A DNA stretch of 64,000 bases from Anthostomella pinea (Eukaryota > Ascomycota > Sordariomycetes > Xylariales > Xylariaceae). The position numbers and the translations under genes were made by a program. The stretch spans positions 806,001-870,000 of the forward strand of contig CAUWAG010000008.1 of NCBI GenBank assembly GCA_963556695.1, given 5' to 3'. Shown here piece after piece: positions 34,220-46,490 of the stretch (the stretch's first letter is position 1; every line of letters starts with the position of its first letter). The notes under the pieces are model-generated. The model was given only the letters and a program-made list of their open reading frames with translations. It had not been told where the DNA came from and did no database searches.

Positions 34220-36916
34220 ATGTCAGAGCAGGACGTCGACCAGGTCCCCGTCCTGGATCTGACTCCCGAGCAGGCCAGCCACATCATCCACTCCCATCGC
34301 AAAGTACGATACGGTATGTCCCATAAGTGTCCCATAAGTGTTCCATTACATAGGTAGCCCGTCCACACAAGCTCCATCTAGGTACAGCCCAATTGAGATG
34401 CGAATCCAGTCCGCTGACAAGACTTGTAGGCACTGCTTGCTGGCCATGTCGGCAGCGCAAGGTGAAATGCACCAACGACCTGCCTTGTGAGAACTGTGTC
34501 AAGAGGGAGCACCCGCAGTTGTGCTCTTACAAGCCTAATCGTTCGAGTGCTGCCAAGCAAGGCTCCATAACGACAGGCAGTCAACAAGGCAAGAAGCGTG
34601 CCCACTCTGCCGATGAGAGTGGCAATGATGATCAGGAGAGTGATCGTCAGCCCGAGGGCTGGCGACGAGCCATCGGTATGAATGCCATCCCCGGGCGCCG
34701 GCACACTGCTTGTGCTGACTAGTCTATCTACTCAGAGGATTCCGAAAACATGGAGCTATCCCGCTACGTAGGTCAAAACAGTATCCCAGCTCTACTGAGA
34801 GACCAGCAGTCTCCGATAGACACCAAGGATGGCGTCGATATACGTCAGAACATGCGCCCCATACTCGGCCTGGACACTTCGGCCCCATTCCCCTTGATGT
34901 CAGCAAAGCATCTTGACAGACTGACGCGGGACATCTTCACCGAGCTTCCTTCAGACCGGGAAGTCATGATGTGAGTACTTAGTCTGCTGCCTCACGGGAC
35001 GATGGGCCTGTCACGTCAGAGACTTGGGGTACTAATGAATCTGGTGGACAGACTCTTCACTGCTTATAAAGAGATCGCGCACCCGTTCTGGGGTTTCGTC
35101 GTTGACATCGATGATTTGGAATCTCAAATCATGATCTATCTCGAGGAGCGGGCGAAGAATGCCAAGGATCAGGCCAAGCCAAGTCGACCTGTGTCTGCTT
35201 CATGGCTGGCTATTCTCTTCGCAGTGCTTGCTGTCGGGTCGCAATATCGCGATTCTCCATATCACCTACGAACTCGGGACTCGCAGAGATACATTCAAAT
35301 CTCATTTCACTTCCTAAGATTGGGAAATTTTCTGCTCCGGTGTGTTACGTACAGAACCCGTCGGGTTCGTCTACATCTAACGTATCCTTTTACAGCCCCA
35401 ATCTTGAATCGATACAGGCCCTGCTACTGACCGGTTTCGTCCTCTTAAATGATATGAAGGCCGAGGCCTCCTGGGCCCTGATTGGTATGACTTGTCGACT
35501 GGCGCAATCCCTTGGACTTCACCGAACTGTGGCCACAGAGGATACGTCCCTGAAATCATTCGTGCGCGGGAAATTATGGTAGGGTCCAATTCTCCCTTCG
35601 ACTTGGATTGTCTGACGTATCCCAGGTGGACATGTCAATGGCACGACACACTAACGTCGCTGTCATTTGACCGGTAAGTTCTCGTATGGGTCAAGGGCAT
35701 CAGACAGTACTGATAAGGCGGCCAGGCCTAATATGACCAATATTCAATGTTGCCCTATCCCGGTTTCCCCGAGCGCGGGTATAGCAGGCCTTTCATACCT
35801 GGAAGCAATGTACACTCTTTGCGAGATCATCTCGCAGCGACTCAATCCAGATGCGACTGCCGACTGCACATACAAGACGATCCTGGACAATTGTGAGGCC
35901 GTCGAGTCTCTGCGGGACAAGGTCTATCCACAGCTCCGAAGCAAGGAGGCGTGCAAGAGTGTGGTAGACAAGCTTCAGCACTATGCCTTGCGGTTGCACA
36001 CTGCGTTTGTGATCTCGGTTTGCTGTCGCCCTGCTCTACGCGGAGATTGCACCAAGCTCGACGCCTCGGAGAAGAGTGCCCTGGCTGACAAGTGCAAGTT
36101 GAACTTGACGGAGACAGTACGAATGTTCCTATCGATGCACCAGCTGTCTTTCATACCCACTCGAAGCTGGGCATTCACCTACCATGGCCTCTCATCTGCT
36201 GTTCTTCTCGGCATATTGTGTGATACCAAGCTCGACACGGAAATTCGACAGCTCCAGGGCGATCTGATTGCGGCTCTGTCAGCAGCGGCAGCTAATGAGC
36301 AGACCAGTCCTTCTCCCGACCATATCCGCAGGATCGATAAGGATATTGAACTGTCTGGGCCGCTTTCTAGAGCACTGACTGCCCTCAAGAACATCTACGA
36401 CTATGGCTCTCTGCATGGCGTGAGCGGGGTCAAGAGTGAGAGCGTGTCTGGCACCCGCACACCAAACGGTGTTTCCATCCCGCAGAACCTTTCGAGTATG
36501 AACCCTCAACTTCGACTGCAGCCTGGCTTTGACAGGCATCAGGATGCCGCGCTGGCGATGGCGGAGTTGCAGAACGGCAACAACATGGCAGACTATTCAG
36601 CGTAAGGCTCTCTGTGCGCATATATTCGTCGTCGATCTACTGACACGCTGCTCGTTAGGACAATGCCCTATCCAGTCGGCCTACAACCTCAAGTAGGAAT
36701 GCCCGACATGAGTCAGATAGACCCGAATACTCTGGCGCCAATGGATCTCTACGACTCGATATTCTGGGGTAAGCGCTGGCTGTGCCAGCGTCCTTTGACC
36801 TTTCCTGACTGACATACGCAGAATCACCGGACCCTTTCTACACTGGCGCGGATATGAACTTCGACTTCGTCCCGCAGGCGCCACCCGGGCAATCCCAGCA
36901 GCAGTTCTACTTTTAG
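34220..36916 (+). CDS. Zn2Cys6 fungal transcription factor
   Basis: Nine exons join in frame: 34220-34313, 34430-34675, 34736-34970, 35052-35339, 35396-35578, 35626-35673, 35726-36601, 36659-36768 and 36822-36916, giving 724 aa. The binuclear zinc cluster is ACWPCRQRKVKC, PCENC and a final Cys at about residues 35-63, with C-X2-C-X6-C-X5-C-X2-C-X8-C spacing. A basic linker (KKRAH) follows. The middle homology region is recognisable by LLTGFVLLNDMKAEASWALIG and MTCRLAQSLGLHR. The C-terminus is Pro/Gln-rich with acidic patches, suiting activation. Such factors bind CGG-containing sites. It lies nearest to the MFS/ABC/NRPS group and is the obvious candidate regulator, but this is positional inference only. 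Confidence 0.93.
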
Positions 36917-37282
36917 CCCCGACAACGCTGAAGTAGCTAGCCTGCATGGCATGTCAGTTCGCATATTGTCTGAAATCAATTCTCTGATGCTGTAATGACG
37001 GGGCAGGATACTCGGATTGGGGCTCACAGGATTATGGGGAAAAGCTTGGACTCGGTAGTTGTTTGTGAGGTTTATTATGCGACAAGGGGGACCTTGGGAG
37101 TTTTTTACCCAGGTAATGGGTATCTGCGATACCTGACAAGTCTGAGATTTTCGTGTACAGTTCGACGCGCACTTCGTACGAATTTCCATCAAAAGACGTA
37201 CTGTACCCTTGACTCTCTATGTGTATGTGCAAATCGCTAAATTTCTGATGCGCAAATTGCGCCAAACAGGAAGAGCTTGGTG
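36917..37282. other. Convergent intergenic region
   Basis: This holds the 3' ends of the regulator and MFS genes. Nothing else was recognised. Confidence 0.5.
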
Positions 37283-39151
37283 TCATATGGATGCTTTCTC
37301 CTCCCCAACAACGGCATCCTCCGCCATCTCTGCTTTACGCGCCCTCTCGTGATTTGCCGTCATATACGAGAGCAGCGCAGTCCACACGGCCATGGCGATA
37401 GACACGGCGATCATAGCCCACATACCCCTCTGCACTACCATCAGCGAAAGACACAACCAAAAAGATAGACATGGACAGGTCTGAACTTACCCGAAACCAC
37501 GGCGCCATCGAAGCCCCGTAGAACACGATGCTCCACCACGCATTCACGGCATTGCTGCCCAGATTCATGGCCGCCAGCACGACGGCGCGGAACATGTGCT
37601 CCTCGTAGCGCAGCGCGTCGTTGGCCCAGGCGAAGAAGGTCGCCTGGCACGCGTAGACGGTGCCGGCCCAGTAATACGCCGCGAACACAACGGCCGTGGA
37701 TCCTTCCTCGGCGGGACGCGCCGCCTCAGCGAGCACCATGGCCGCCGTGGCGACGCCGGTGGCGCCGATGAAGTAGCCGACGAGGTCGCGGCGGCCGCCC
37801 AAGTAATCGGTCAGCGCGGCCCAGAACAGCGTACTGACAATGCCGATGGCGGGCACGCCCGTCGGATAGTTGTTGAGCTGGGCCACGGCGTAGTGTTTCG
37901 TCGGATGGGCCTTCATGTACAGCGCCTGTTAGCAAATCAGAGTCAGTAATTACTCCTGTAGATGTTTTGCGGAAAACACGGAGTCGTAACGCGTGTCTCT
38001 GGAGCAAGGCTCGTGACACGGGCTATAAGAGGGAAATTCGCGCCCAGGATATGGCCATATGGGGCAATAAGAGACTCGAAAATGTACATGCCATCAGCGC
38101 GTTGGAGCTGAACGACTCGGTCTCGCCTGCGAGGATCCAGAGGATTACGAAGCCCCACAGCAGCCGGGACGAGAGGGCGCGCTTGAGAAAGCCGAGGGAC
38201 AGCGGGGAGCGGTCAGGGACGGGCGGCACGCGCGAGACGGCGAGGGCTTTCTGCGCGGGCGTCAGGTAGAAGGCTGTTGTTGTGGCGGGCGTGTCCGGGA
38301 AGAAGATGAAGCCCCACAGGGCTATGGGGAGGGTGATGAGGCCGTCGACGCTGTGGTGTTGTGGGTTAGTCGTCGTTCCTGTTCAGGTCGTGTCACCTAA
38401 GACAGACTGCGCATCCGGCGCTCAAGTGAGCGACCCTGCAGAGAGAGCTTTTGGACCACGAGGCTTATCTAGGGGGAAATGCGATGAGATGATGCATACA
38501 TGAACAACCACCGCCACCCACTCAGGCCATTCTTCCCATCGAGACTTGAATGGATCCCAGTCTGGATGAAGCCGCCGATCATAGTGCCCGCCAACCCAGA
38601 CGCCGTGAAGATGCCGGACCTCTTGCCTAGCTCTCGCTCCGTGTACCACGAGCCGAGAATGTAGTGAGTCCCGACGAAGGTGGTGGCCTCGGTGAAGCCC
38701 TGGAAGAAGCGGATGGCTATGATGCTCTGCGGGCTGTGAACCGCGGCAGTGACCATGGTGAGGCCGGCCCAGGCCAGCATGCAGGCCGGGAAGAAGATGC
38801 GCGGCCGCACGTAGTGCAGCGACAGGTTCGCGGGGATCTGGCCCACGACGTAGCCGACGGTGAAGCAGGTGGTGATCTGGTTGAGCTGGTCGCCGACGAA
38901 GCCGAGCTCCTCCTTCATGCCCGATACGTAGGCATTGTTGAGGTTGGAACGGTCCAGCTGCGCACACAGTCAGTCAGTCAGCCAGTCACTCACTCACTCA
39001 CCTGTCTTCATATGTTCCGACGTACGTAGTTGGTGAAGTAACTCAGACAGCAAAACGTGAGGATGAAAAAGTCGATCTTCTGCACCAGCATCCGCTCGAC
39101 GTGGTGGTACTCGGTGTGGAAGTACGCCCGCAGCTTCGATCTCGTGCCCAT
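37283..39151 (-). CDS. MFS transporter, anion:cation symporter family (pantothenate/allantoate permease-like)
   Basis: Five exons join in frame: 39151-39026, 38957-38500, 38350-38092, 37925-37491 and 37429-37283, giving 474 aa with about 12 hydrophobic helices. Family features are the N-terminal HHVERMLVQKIDFF, TNYLDRSNLNNAYVSGM between helices 1 and 2, and FFQGFTEATTFVGTHYILGSWY in helix 4. Fungal relatives (Dal5, Liz1/Fen2, Seo1) import organic anions such as allantoate, pantothenate or nicotinate. The intron at 37926-38091 appears to start with GC (ATG/GCATGT) rather than GT. Intron 1 contains a short CAGT/ACTC microsatellite near 38966-39000. The substrate cannot be predicted; it may feed or drain the neighbouring pathway or be unrelated. 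Confidence 0.9.
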
Positions 39152-39887
39152 CGTCAATACCTATTCGACTCAAGCCGAGGTCTTCCAGTAGGCACCACGG
39201 TCAAATGAAAAGTCGCGACGGCGGAAACGTTAGGTCATAAACGCAACCGGCTGTTCCGTGACGAGAATGCGCGGGGTGGCGTCGGCCGATACAATCTATG
39301 TGCCTGCGGTCATTCATATGTAGCGCCGTGCCGAAATGCAACGTAGGGTCATTCCTATGATACGAAGCCGGCGGCCGCAAGGAGTCGAGATAAGATTTGG
39401 TCGAGACGATTGATACGAGTACCGAAGGCTTTGGGTATTCTGGCGGTTTGGCAGAACCACTTTTATTTTGAGCGGCCGCTTTTCATTAGCTTCCCAGACT
39501 TTCCGTGAGATCTGGTATTAGTCATCCGAAAGCTGGGTGCACCACGGGCAGTAAAAGGTGGTGACGACCAGGCAAAAGGGCTCTGCCAAATTGCCAGAAT
39601 ACCCAAAGCCTTCGGTATGCGGGCCACTATGTCTGCTGGAGCATTTCTGTCACGTACGGGTTGGCTGCTCCGATGGTGAAAGCAAGTAGGGATCGAGATA
39701 AGCACTAGTCGTGCTCTCGGAGACAGGTTGGTTTTACACCGGGTGTCTTCCATTTTCATAAAACAATCAGTACCTACTAATCAAGTCGGACGGTTCCGAT
39801 GGCGCCCCTAAATACCTTAATTACAAAGGCAGAGCATTCGAGGAAAAAGATACCATCCCTTATACTTCCTCTCCATCATGAAACCTT
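39152..39887. other. Intergenic region containing a MITE
   Basis: The MFS upstream region and the ABC 3' flank meet here. The only structure seen is the inverted-repeat element at 39422-39615, described separately. Confidence 0.6.
39422..39615. mobile_element. 194-bp MITE-like element with 34-bp terminal inverted repeats
   Basis: The ends are inverted copies starting CCGAAGGCTTTGGG (39422-39455, and 39582-39615 in reverse) and matching at all but two adjacent positions, CC against TT. TA flanks both ends (39420-39421 and 39616-39617), as with Tc1/mariner-type non-autonomous elements. There is no coding capacity. Its termini differ from those of the Tc1 element at 25974, so another element must have mobilised it. 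Confidence 0.85.
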
Positions 39888-42800
39888 TTACGTCATCACC
39901 ATGATGCCGTCCACATCATCGCCCCCATGCATCCCGACCCCTCCGTTGTCGCCGTGACCGTCTTCGTAGAGCGACTTGAACCAGCTGCCCTCACGCTCCA
40001 GCAGCTTGTACGGCTCACCGTACTCCACGAGTTGGCCTTGGTTCATGACGACTGCTTTGTCGAAATCGAGGATGGTGTCGAGCTTGTGGGCCACGGCGAT
40101 GACAGTGTGCGAGGCGAATTTTGAGCGGAGGAGTTTCTGGACGTGGGTATCTGTCGCGTGGTCGAGGCTGGGGTGGATTAATTAAGAAGGACAAGGAAAG
40201 GGAACCGAGAGGGGAAGACTTACTTGCTCGTAGCTTCGTCCAGGACCACCACTCTACCTCTCTCCGCTCGCAACAACGCCCTTGCTAGGCAGAACAATTG
40301 TCGTTGGCCATGCGAGAAATGCAAGTCCTCAACTTGAACATCTAGAGGATGCGCGTACTTGCTCATGTCGCCCTTGCTGACCACGATGTCCCACACCTGG
40401 ACGTCTTTCAGCGCCTGCATGATCGCCCTGTCATTGCTCTGGGAGAGCGGGTCGGCGTTCAGGCGAACTGACCCTGGGAGCAGGTACGCGTCTTGTGGAA
40501 GACCGATGAGCCTCGAGCGGATCGTTTGGCGCGGGAGACGAGAGAGTGGAAGGGAGTCGATGGTGATGCTGCCGGACGAGAGCTCGATCATGCGGAAAAG
40601 TGAGAGGACGAGCGAGGATTTGCCACTGATACAGGGTCAGAAATACGATCTGAAAGTACATATAGGACGGGAGTAGTCTACCTTCCTGTCCTACCAACCA
40701 CAGCGACCTTCTCGCCCGGCTTGATCTCGAGCGAGAATTCTGAGATGACAGGTTCATTGGGACGATAAAAGGCCGTGACATTCTTGAATTCAACGCCGCC
40801 TTCGCTCGGCCAATTAGGAGGCGCGGGTTGGTCCTCACCTTGTTGGTCTTCGCTGGTAGCCTCCGTGGTAAAAGTCTTGATGCGCGCTACACTTCCAATA
40901 TGTGTCTCGAGCTGTGTCCAGAAGGTAATAAGCAGTTTGATGGTCTGCGAGAAGAGGATGACGTTGAGTAGCGCAACACCGACGTAACCGGCGCTCAGCT
41001 TGCCTTTCAAAGCTACCACCAGGATGATCAGAATGGTTGCGACGGCCGCAACAATCAGGTCGAGAACGAGGGTTAGCCAGCGCTGAACGGCGAAGAGAAG
41101 ATAGAAGGGGCGTTGGCTGCGGTCCAGTAAGGCTTTGGCTTTCTCTTCGAGGAAGCCCTGCCAACCAAATGCTCTGACTGTTGGCAAGCCCTCCAATATC
41201 TCGCTGAACTGAGTGTATAGAGGTGACTTGGCTTCCAGATCAAGGAATCGGAGTTGCCGAGAGGTGCGCAAGTAGAATTTCTGGATCACGTAGACGCTAA
41301 TACCGACGACGGGGAACGAGATGGCCGCGAAGGGTGCAGCGACGGCGATGAGCACCATCTGTCCTATGCAGAGCACGAATGAGGCAAATGTGTTCAAAGC
41401 AGAGAGTGGCAGCTCCATGTCGATGAGCTGGAGATCTTGGCTGAAGCGGTTGAGTGTAACGCCGGTATCCGTCGCTGCGAAGAATGACATCGGCGACGCG
41501 AGGACTGTACCGAGAAGCCTCTTGTGGAATTGAACACCGGAGCGAGGGACCATCGTCACAATGAGTTGCCTGCAAAGACTGTTAGCCAAGGTTGGAACGG
41601 CAGGATAGAGCATACTGACCAACAACTGATCATGAGGAAAACGAGGGCGGAGCCACCGAGCAACGCATAGATACCGAGATAGTAGCCCAGACGCTGGTTG
41701 GGGAACTCTTGGTTATACTCGGCCCACATCTTGACCCAGATCGTCGGGAAAGACTGTCCGAAGATGAAGATTGTGATGGAAGCAATGAAGATCAGCGTGG
41801 GGATCCAACCGACCGACCGAATATAGTAGAGGTATATAGCCACATCGCCCGTGCGTCTGTTTGTCTCAGCCTGAACGTCTTCTTCAGTAACCTTTTCGTG
41901 AATCGGCCGCTCGGTGTATCGCGGAGGGGACGCGTAGGTGAGCTCCTCTGGTGCAGAGTCCCAGTCGGGTGGTGGCAGGTCGAAGCTGGAGACATAGCCA
42001 CCCGTTCCGTTGAGCGTGTCAAATGAGCCTTGCTCTACGATCCTGCCTTCGTTACCAAGTGCGATAACCCAGTCACAGTACGGCAAACGTCTCACTGGAT
42101 GTAGGGCAGAGAGTCAGCCTGGCACGAGGACTTTGACCGATGAGGATGGAGATATACCTACCGGATGATGAAGTGATGAGAACGGTTGATCTGCATCTTC
42201 GTAGAAGTCCATCGCGCCCGAGAAGCGAGTGCCATACGCGGTTCTCGGTTGCACCGTCCAGCCCGCTCAGGCAGTCGTCGAGAATAACTAGATCCTTCTG
42301 CGCATATACAGCCCTCGCCAGCGCCTAAGTATGAAGTGTTAGTGACGCTGACGGCGTAAGAGCAGGGTCAAATTGTCATACTATACGCTGTTGCTGGCCA
42401 CCACTCAGCGCAACCCCCTTGGACCCAATCGAGGTCTGGTCGCCTTGCGGCAATTGACGAAGGTCTTCATCTAACGCGCAGGCACGAACCACGGCCGCAT
42501 ACCACCGTTGGTCGAAGTCTGAGACGCCAACGATGCTCCGTTGCACACTTCCGTTCACGTGCCACGACGTCTGGTCGCAGAAAGCGATGCGCAGGGTCGA
42601 CATCTGGACTGTGCCATGTAACATCGGCAGCTCTCCCAGAATGCCCTTGAGCAGGGTCGACTTGCCACACCCTACCGGCCCCACGATCATGGTAATCTTG
42701 GCACGTGGCACAACAGCTGAGACCTCCCGCAGCTGGCCGGTAGGCTGCGTCTCCTTGTCCCACCCAAAGGTCGCATTCTCAATCGTGATGGCCTGGGAGC

Positions 42801-45148
42801 CAGAACTAGGTGCTCCAAAAGAGCCCACTTGCTGCATGAGGAAGGAGCGGCTGCTTTTTTGAGACGCCTCGAGGTCTTGGCCCGAGTCGTGATCAACATC
42901 TGACACTGGTTTGATGCTGCCGCAAAGATTGGGGGTCTTGCGGCGTTCAACCTAGACGGGGGAGATAGAGTTAGCCAACATACCGAGTGTTGCGAGCGCA
43001 TCGCCATGTGCTCAGCGTGCGCAAGCGTCAAGTACCTAACGTACCATGGGGTCCTGCAATAGGAACTCTTGGATTCTGCGGAAAGAACCAACACCGCCCA
43101 TGAAAGACAACATGGCCAGGATCAGCGAGCTGATGGGCTCTGCCAGCAACGTGAATAGCGAGAGCGAGGTGAATACTTTAGCAGTGTCGAGAGTCGTGTG
43201 GCCGTTACTCTTCTGTGCGAGTATTGAAAAAACGGCAAACGTAATGATCGGTGACACAATGGGCGAGATGTAAGAAATCCCCATCGTCCAGATTAACAGT
43301 TTCCGGAACTTCTTGGAGATGTTGAGCTCATCGATTCGAAGTTGTTGCAAGTCTTCACGGAGTATGTCTGTAATGCCACCCATCTTTACACCTGCAAAGA
43401 GTCGTCAGCTCGGGTCCCAAGATATCATGAAGATGCTTTCGGACTCGGTGCAGGGGGCTAGTTTCACACCTTTCATAGAGTTGAGCATCGTAGACGTTGC
43501 AGCAATGCGACGCTCGATGGCCTCCAGCCAAAGCGCTTGACGTTGCATGACCAAGCTCGTCGCAGCAAATGAGCCTAGAAGACTCACAACAGCCACCCCA
43601 ATAGGAACAGTGCAGGCCTCACCGAGCTGTCGCGAAAGCAGATAAATCGCCAGGGCGACCTCTATCGAATTGGCCCATACCTCATGTCCTGTCTCCATGC
43701 CCGTCACGATCCTTTCAATATCGGCTGACATCAGCGTAATCGAAGACGCCAAGTCGACATCCTTCAATGCGAGGTCGGTAGCTTTGTGGTAGAGCATTGA
43801 GATCAAGCCACCTCTTATCATCGTGATTGCCCGATATGTTCGATGTTGGTACTGCCCTGTGGCGACCTGTATATGCGGTTAGCGAATATGATCGAGCATG
43901 AGTACAGCAGCGTTACATCCCGCATGAACATCGTGGTGTGTACCGGGATCAAGGTTATTTCAAACCAGCAGTCCCCAGCACGATGCTCAATGAGACGACG
44001 CTGAGCTGAGTCGCTGACCGGGGGTTGCCACTTACCGCGATACCTACATATACAAGTACGTATGCACCAATAAGCCCGTAGCCAATGTTGGTGTTTTGAG
44101 CGACGGAACCCTCGTTAGAGTACCGAACAGCGCGTTCGATGAGGAAGGGCTGACAGAAGTTGAACGCGATCAGGCAAACGCGCGACGGGACGACCACCAG
44201 TATGGGCCATTTAAGTCGGTCCAAGATGGTTCTGAAAAGCGCGTTCGGCCCAGGGTTTTTTGTTACTAACAGAGTACCGTTATTAGCCAAAGAGCGCTCA
44301 ACACCGATTTGCAAACTCACCTCGATCCCACGTCGATCGAATTCTGTGGTGCAGATACTCCGCGCCTAGATGCTTGTCCAACTGAAACAAGTCGTCAACG
44401 GACAGCACGTTGGAAAACCCTCTCCTGAATAGCTCATTTTGCCACCAAAATAGCGCCTGGCTAAATAAGCCAGCCGTGGCTTCGGGAGGCACGTCTGCAA
44501 ACTCGGAACGCAAAAGACTGCCTTTTCCCCGCGCCTCAAGGATGACGAGAAACACCTTGACACCGACCCTTGTAGTGAAAAGCGTCGAGATGGTATCGAG
44601 CTCAGGTAATAGGCTCCAAGAGCGAGAGCGGGCCGTGTCGAAGATGACGGTGAAGAAGAGATAAAAGTTGATTAGGACTGAGGTTCGGACGGAGCGTTGG
44701 TGCTCGAAATAGGAGAGGAGGGCCAGGACGAGGGCGCCTATGAGGCTCAGCGCGGCCGAAGGGACGGCGGCGTGGTATCCAAACGGCTGCCACGCCCAGA
44801 AGACCAATAGAGCAAGGTCGAAGCCTACCAGGAGACTCCATGATATCTTTCCTCAAAGTTAGCCGGTATGTATGATTAGGTAATTGACGGATGATGGAAA
44901 AGGGGCAAATGGGTGCGTACCAACTTTGTGGGCAGAATGGGAGACCACGAGACTTTGCTTTGCTTCCCCCACAGAAACAAGATACGGAAAGGCGCAGCGC
45001 ATAGTATCAAGGTGATGGGGAGTATTGAAAGAATGGACTCTTCGAAGAGAAGCGTAAAGTCGAACCCTCCTCTGCAATCTTTTCCAGCATAGGGGCCGAA
45101 AGACGTGTCGGCTGAGCAGTTCCCGACCTGGTTCGTGACCGATGCCAT
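39888..45148 (-). CDS. Full-length ABC transporter, ABCC (MRP) type
   Basis: Eleven exons close in frame to give 1,501 aa: 45148-44921, 44846-44321, 44265-44036, 43866-43470, 43391-43045, 42951-42382, 42324-42162, 42094-41620, 41569-40682, 40625-40224 and 40167-39888. The order is TMD0-TMD1-NBD1-TMD2-NBD2. NBD1 has Walker A GPVGCGKST, signature LSGGQQQR and Walker B LVILDDCLSG. NBD2 has Walker A GRTGSGKSS and Walker B VVVLDEATS, but its signature reads FSHGQRQ instead of LSxGQ. In many MRPs NBD1 is the degenerate site, so this pattern is atypical. ABCC proteins export conjugates and bulky metabolites at the plasma or vacuolar membrane. Its divergent position next to the NRPS makes peptide export or self-protection likely, though not shown. 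Confidence 0.95.
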
Positions 45149-45372
45149 TGCGACTGGTAGAATACCACTTGCTCTTGCGGAGGCAACGGGTCAGATCTAT
45201 AGATGGAAAGGCCAAGGGATCCCGGGGCTCAAAGGCTGGAGCGGAGAGTTGGTCACGACCGTCAGTCCTTCGGTCTATTTTTGATCAACCGCAGAATACC
45301 GTGAGCTTCCTTCCACCTACCTCGAAAGAACGTGGTCGACTTTGGAAAGCTCCGCTGTCTCTAGAAGAATCT

Positions 45373-45712
45373 AGGCAAGGGGGTAAGCAGGCAGGCTTCC
45401 GCATGCAATGGCAACAGTTCGCAAGTTGTGATATTCACGAAGTCTACGTCAGCTTCGCAGTCACCGGGACATCGTGATGATGCCACCGGCGCCACTCGCG
45501 TTTACTACCAGAAAGGGAGCATTGCTTCTCTTCAGGGGGCAAGATGCTGTGGATTGCCCCCGCCTGCCAGGATTGAGTTGCGACACATGAGTGTGCCGGT
45601 GGCATCATCACGATGTCCCGGTGACTGCGAAGCTGACGTAGACTTCGTGAATATCACAACTTGCGAACTGTTGCCATTGCATGCGGAAGCCTGCCTGCTT
45701 ACCCCCTTGCCT
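45373..45712. repeat. Perfect 118-bp inverted repeat with a 104-bp spacer
   Basis: The arm 45373-45490 is the exact reverse complement of 45595-45712. Reading either arm inward gives the same 118 bases, starting aggcaagggggtaagc and ending gatgatgccaccggc. Similarity continues for a few bases beyond the outer edge after one mismatch. Transcription through it from either side would give a long hairpin RNA. Confidence 0.95.
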
Positions 45713-46490
45713 CGATTGGACTATGCTCAGGACCTCAGAGAATGTCCGTCGGCCCCTGCCTGCCGCAAATGGACCAGGTTCCCACATGTGGATGTCGTAT
45801 GCAGCCGGCATCATGACGCGATCCCGGGACCTGGTTTCCATGAACGTTGCGACGTATGACTCCCATGCACTGCACGGATGACAGATTCACGAGGCGAGGA
45901 GCGGAAACGGCCGGCAGGGATGTGATTGGCCATGACAGGTAGATCATGCGTCTGAAGGGATTAATGAAGGATTGAAGGAAGACCGAGAAGAAATAGCAAA
46001 AGGTGGTAGCAGTACGTAATGAGAATGGGTGGTGGCGCCGAAGGCCTGTCCCAGTTCCCTGACATACTGACATGTTGACTCTTGAGGTCTCAATTAGGCA
46101 GGGCGAAGCCGCTTAGGGACGCGCAGGGTTGGAGATCTGGCCGGAACTCCTGCCAGATCTGCCAAGTAAAGTATAATGTGCGGGGGGGAGCATCCGGGAC
46201 ATGAACGCAACAACCAGTGAAAATGCAACCCATGGTTCTGAGCCCATTGCGGGGAAATGCGACCCACGCTTGCAGCGGCTGACATGCAAGTATTCAGGGG
46301 CGTCGTCCAAAAACTGTGCAAGTAAAGCAGGTTCCATACGAGGCGTTGACACTCGAGCGGAGCGTTTCTCCGGCTGCGAGCTCCGGATGCCGGATGCCGT
46401 GCGCCCAAGCAGCCAAGTTATACATAAGCGACAGATTTCGGGCGGAGCGGTGGGTGGGCGAGAGGAGAGGCTTGACGACAATTTGACTGG

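Noticed and set aside
45142..45841. Two opposing frames with identical C-terminal peptide (ending FAVTGTS)
   Set aside because: The shared peptide is a by-product of the perfect inverted repeat; neither frame has a start context or other coding features.
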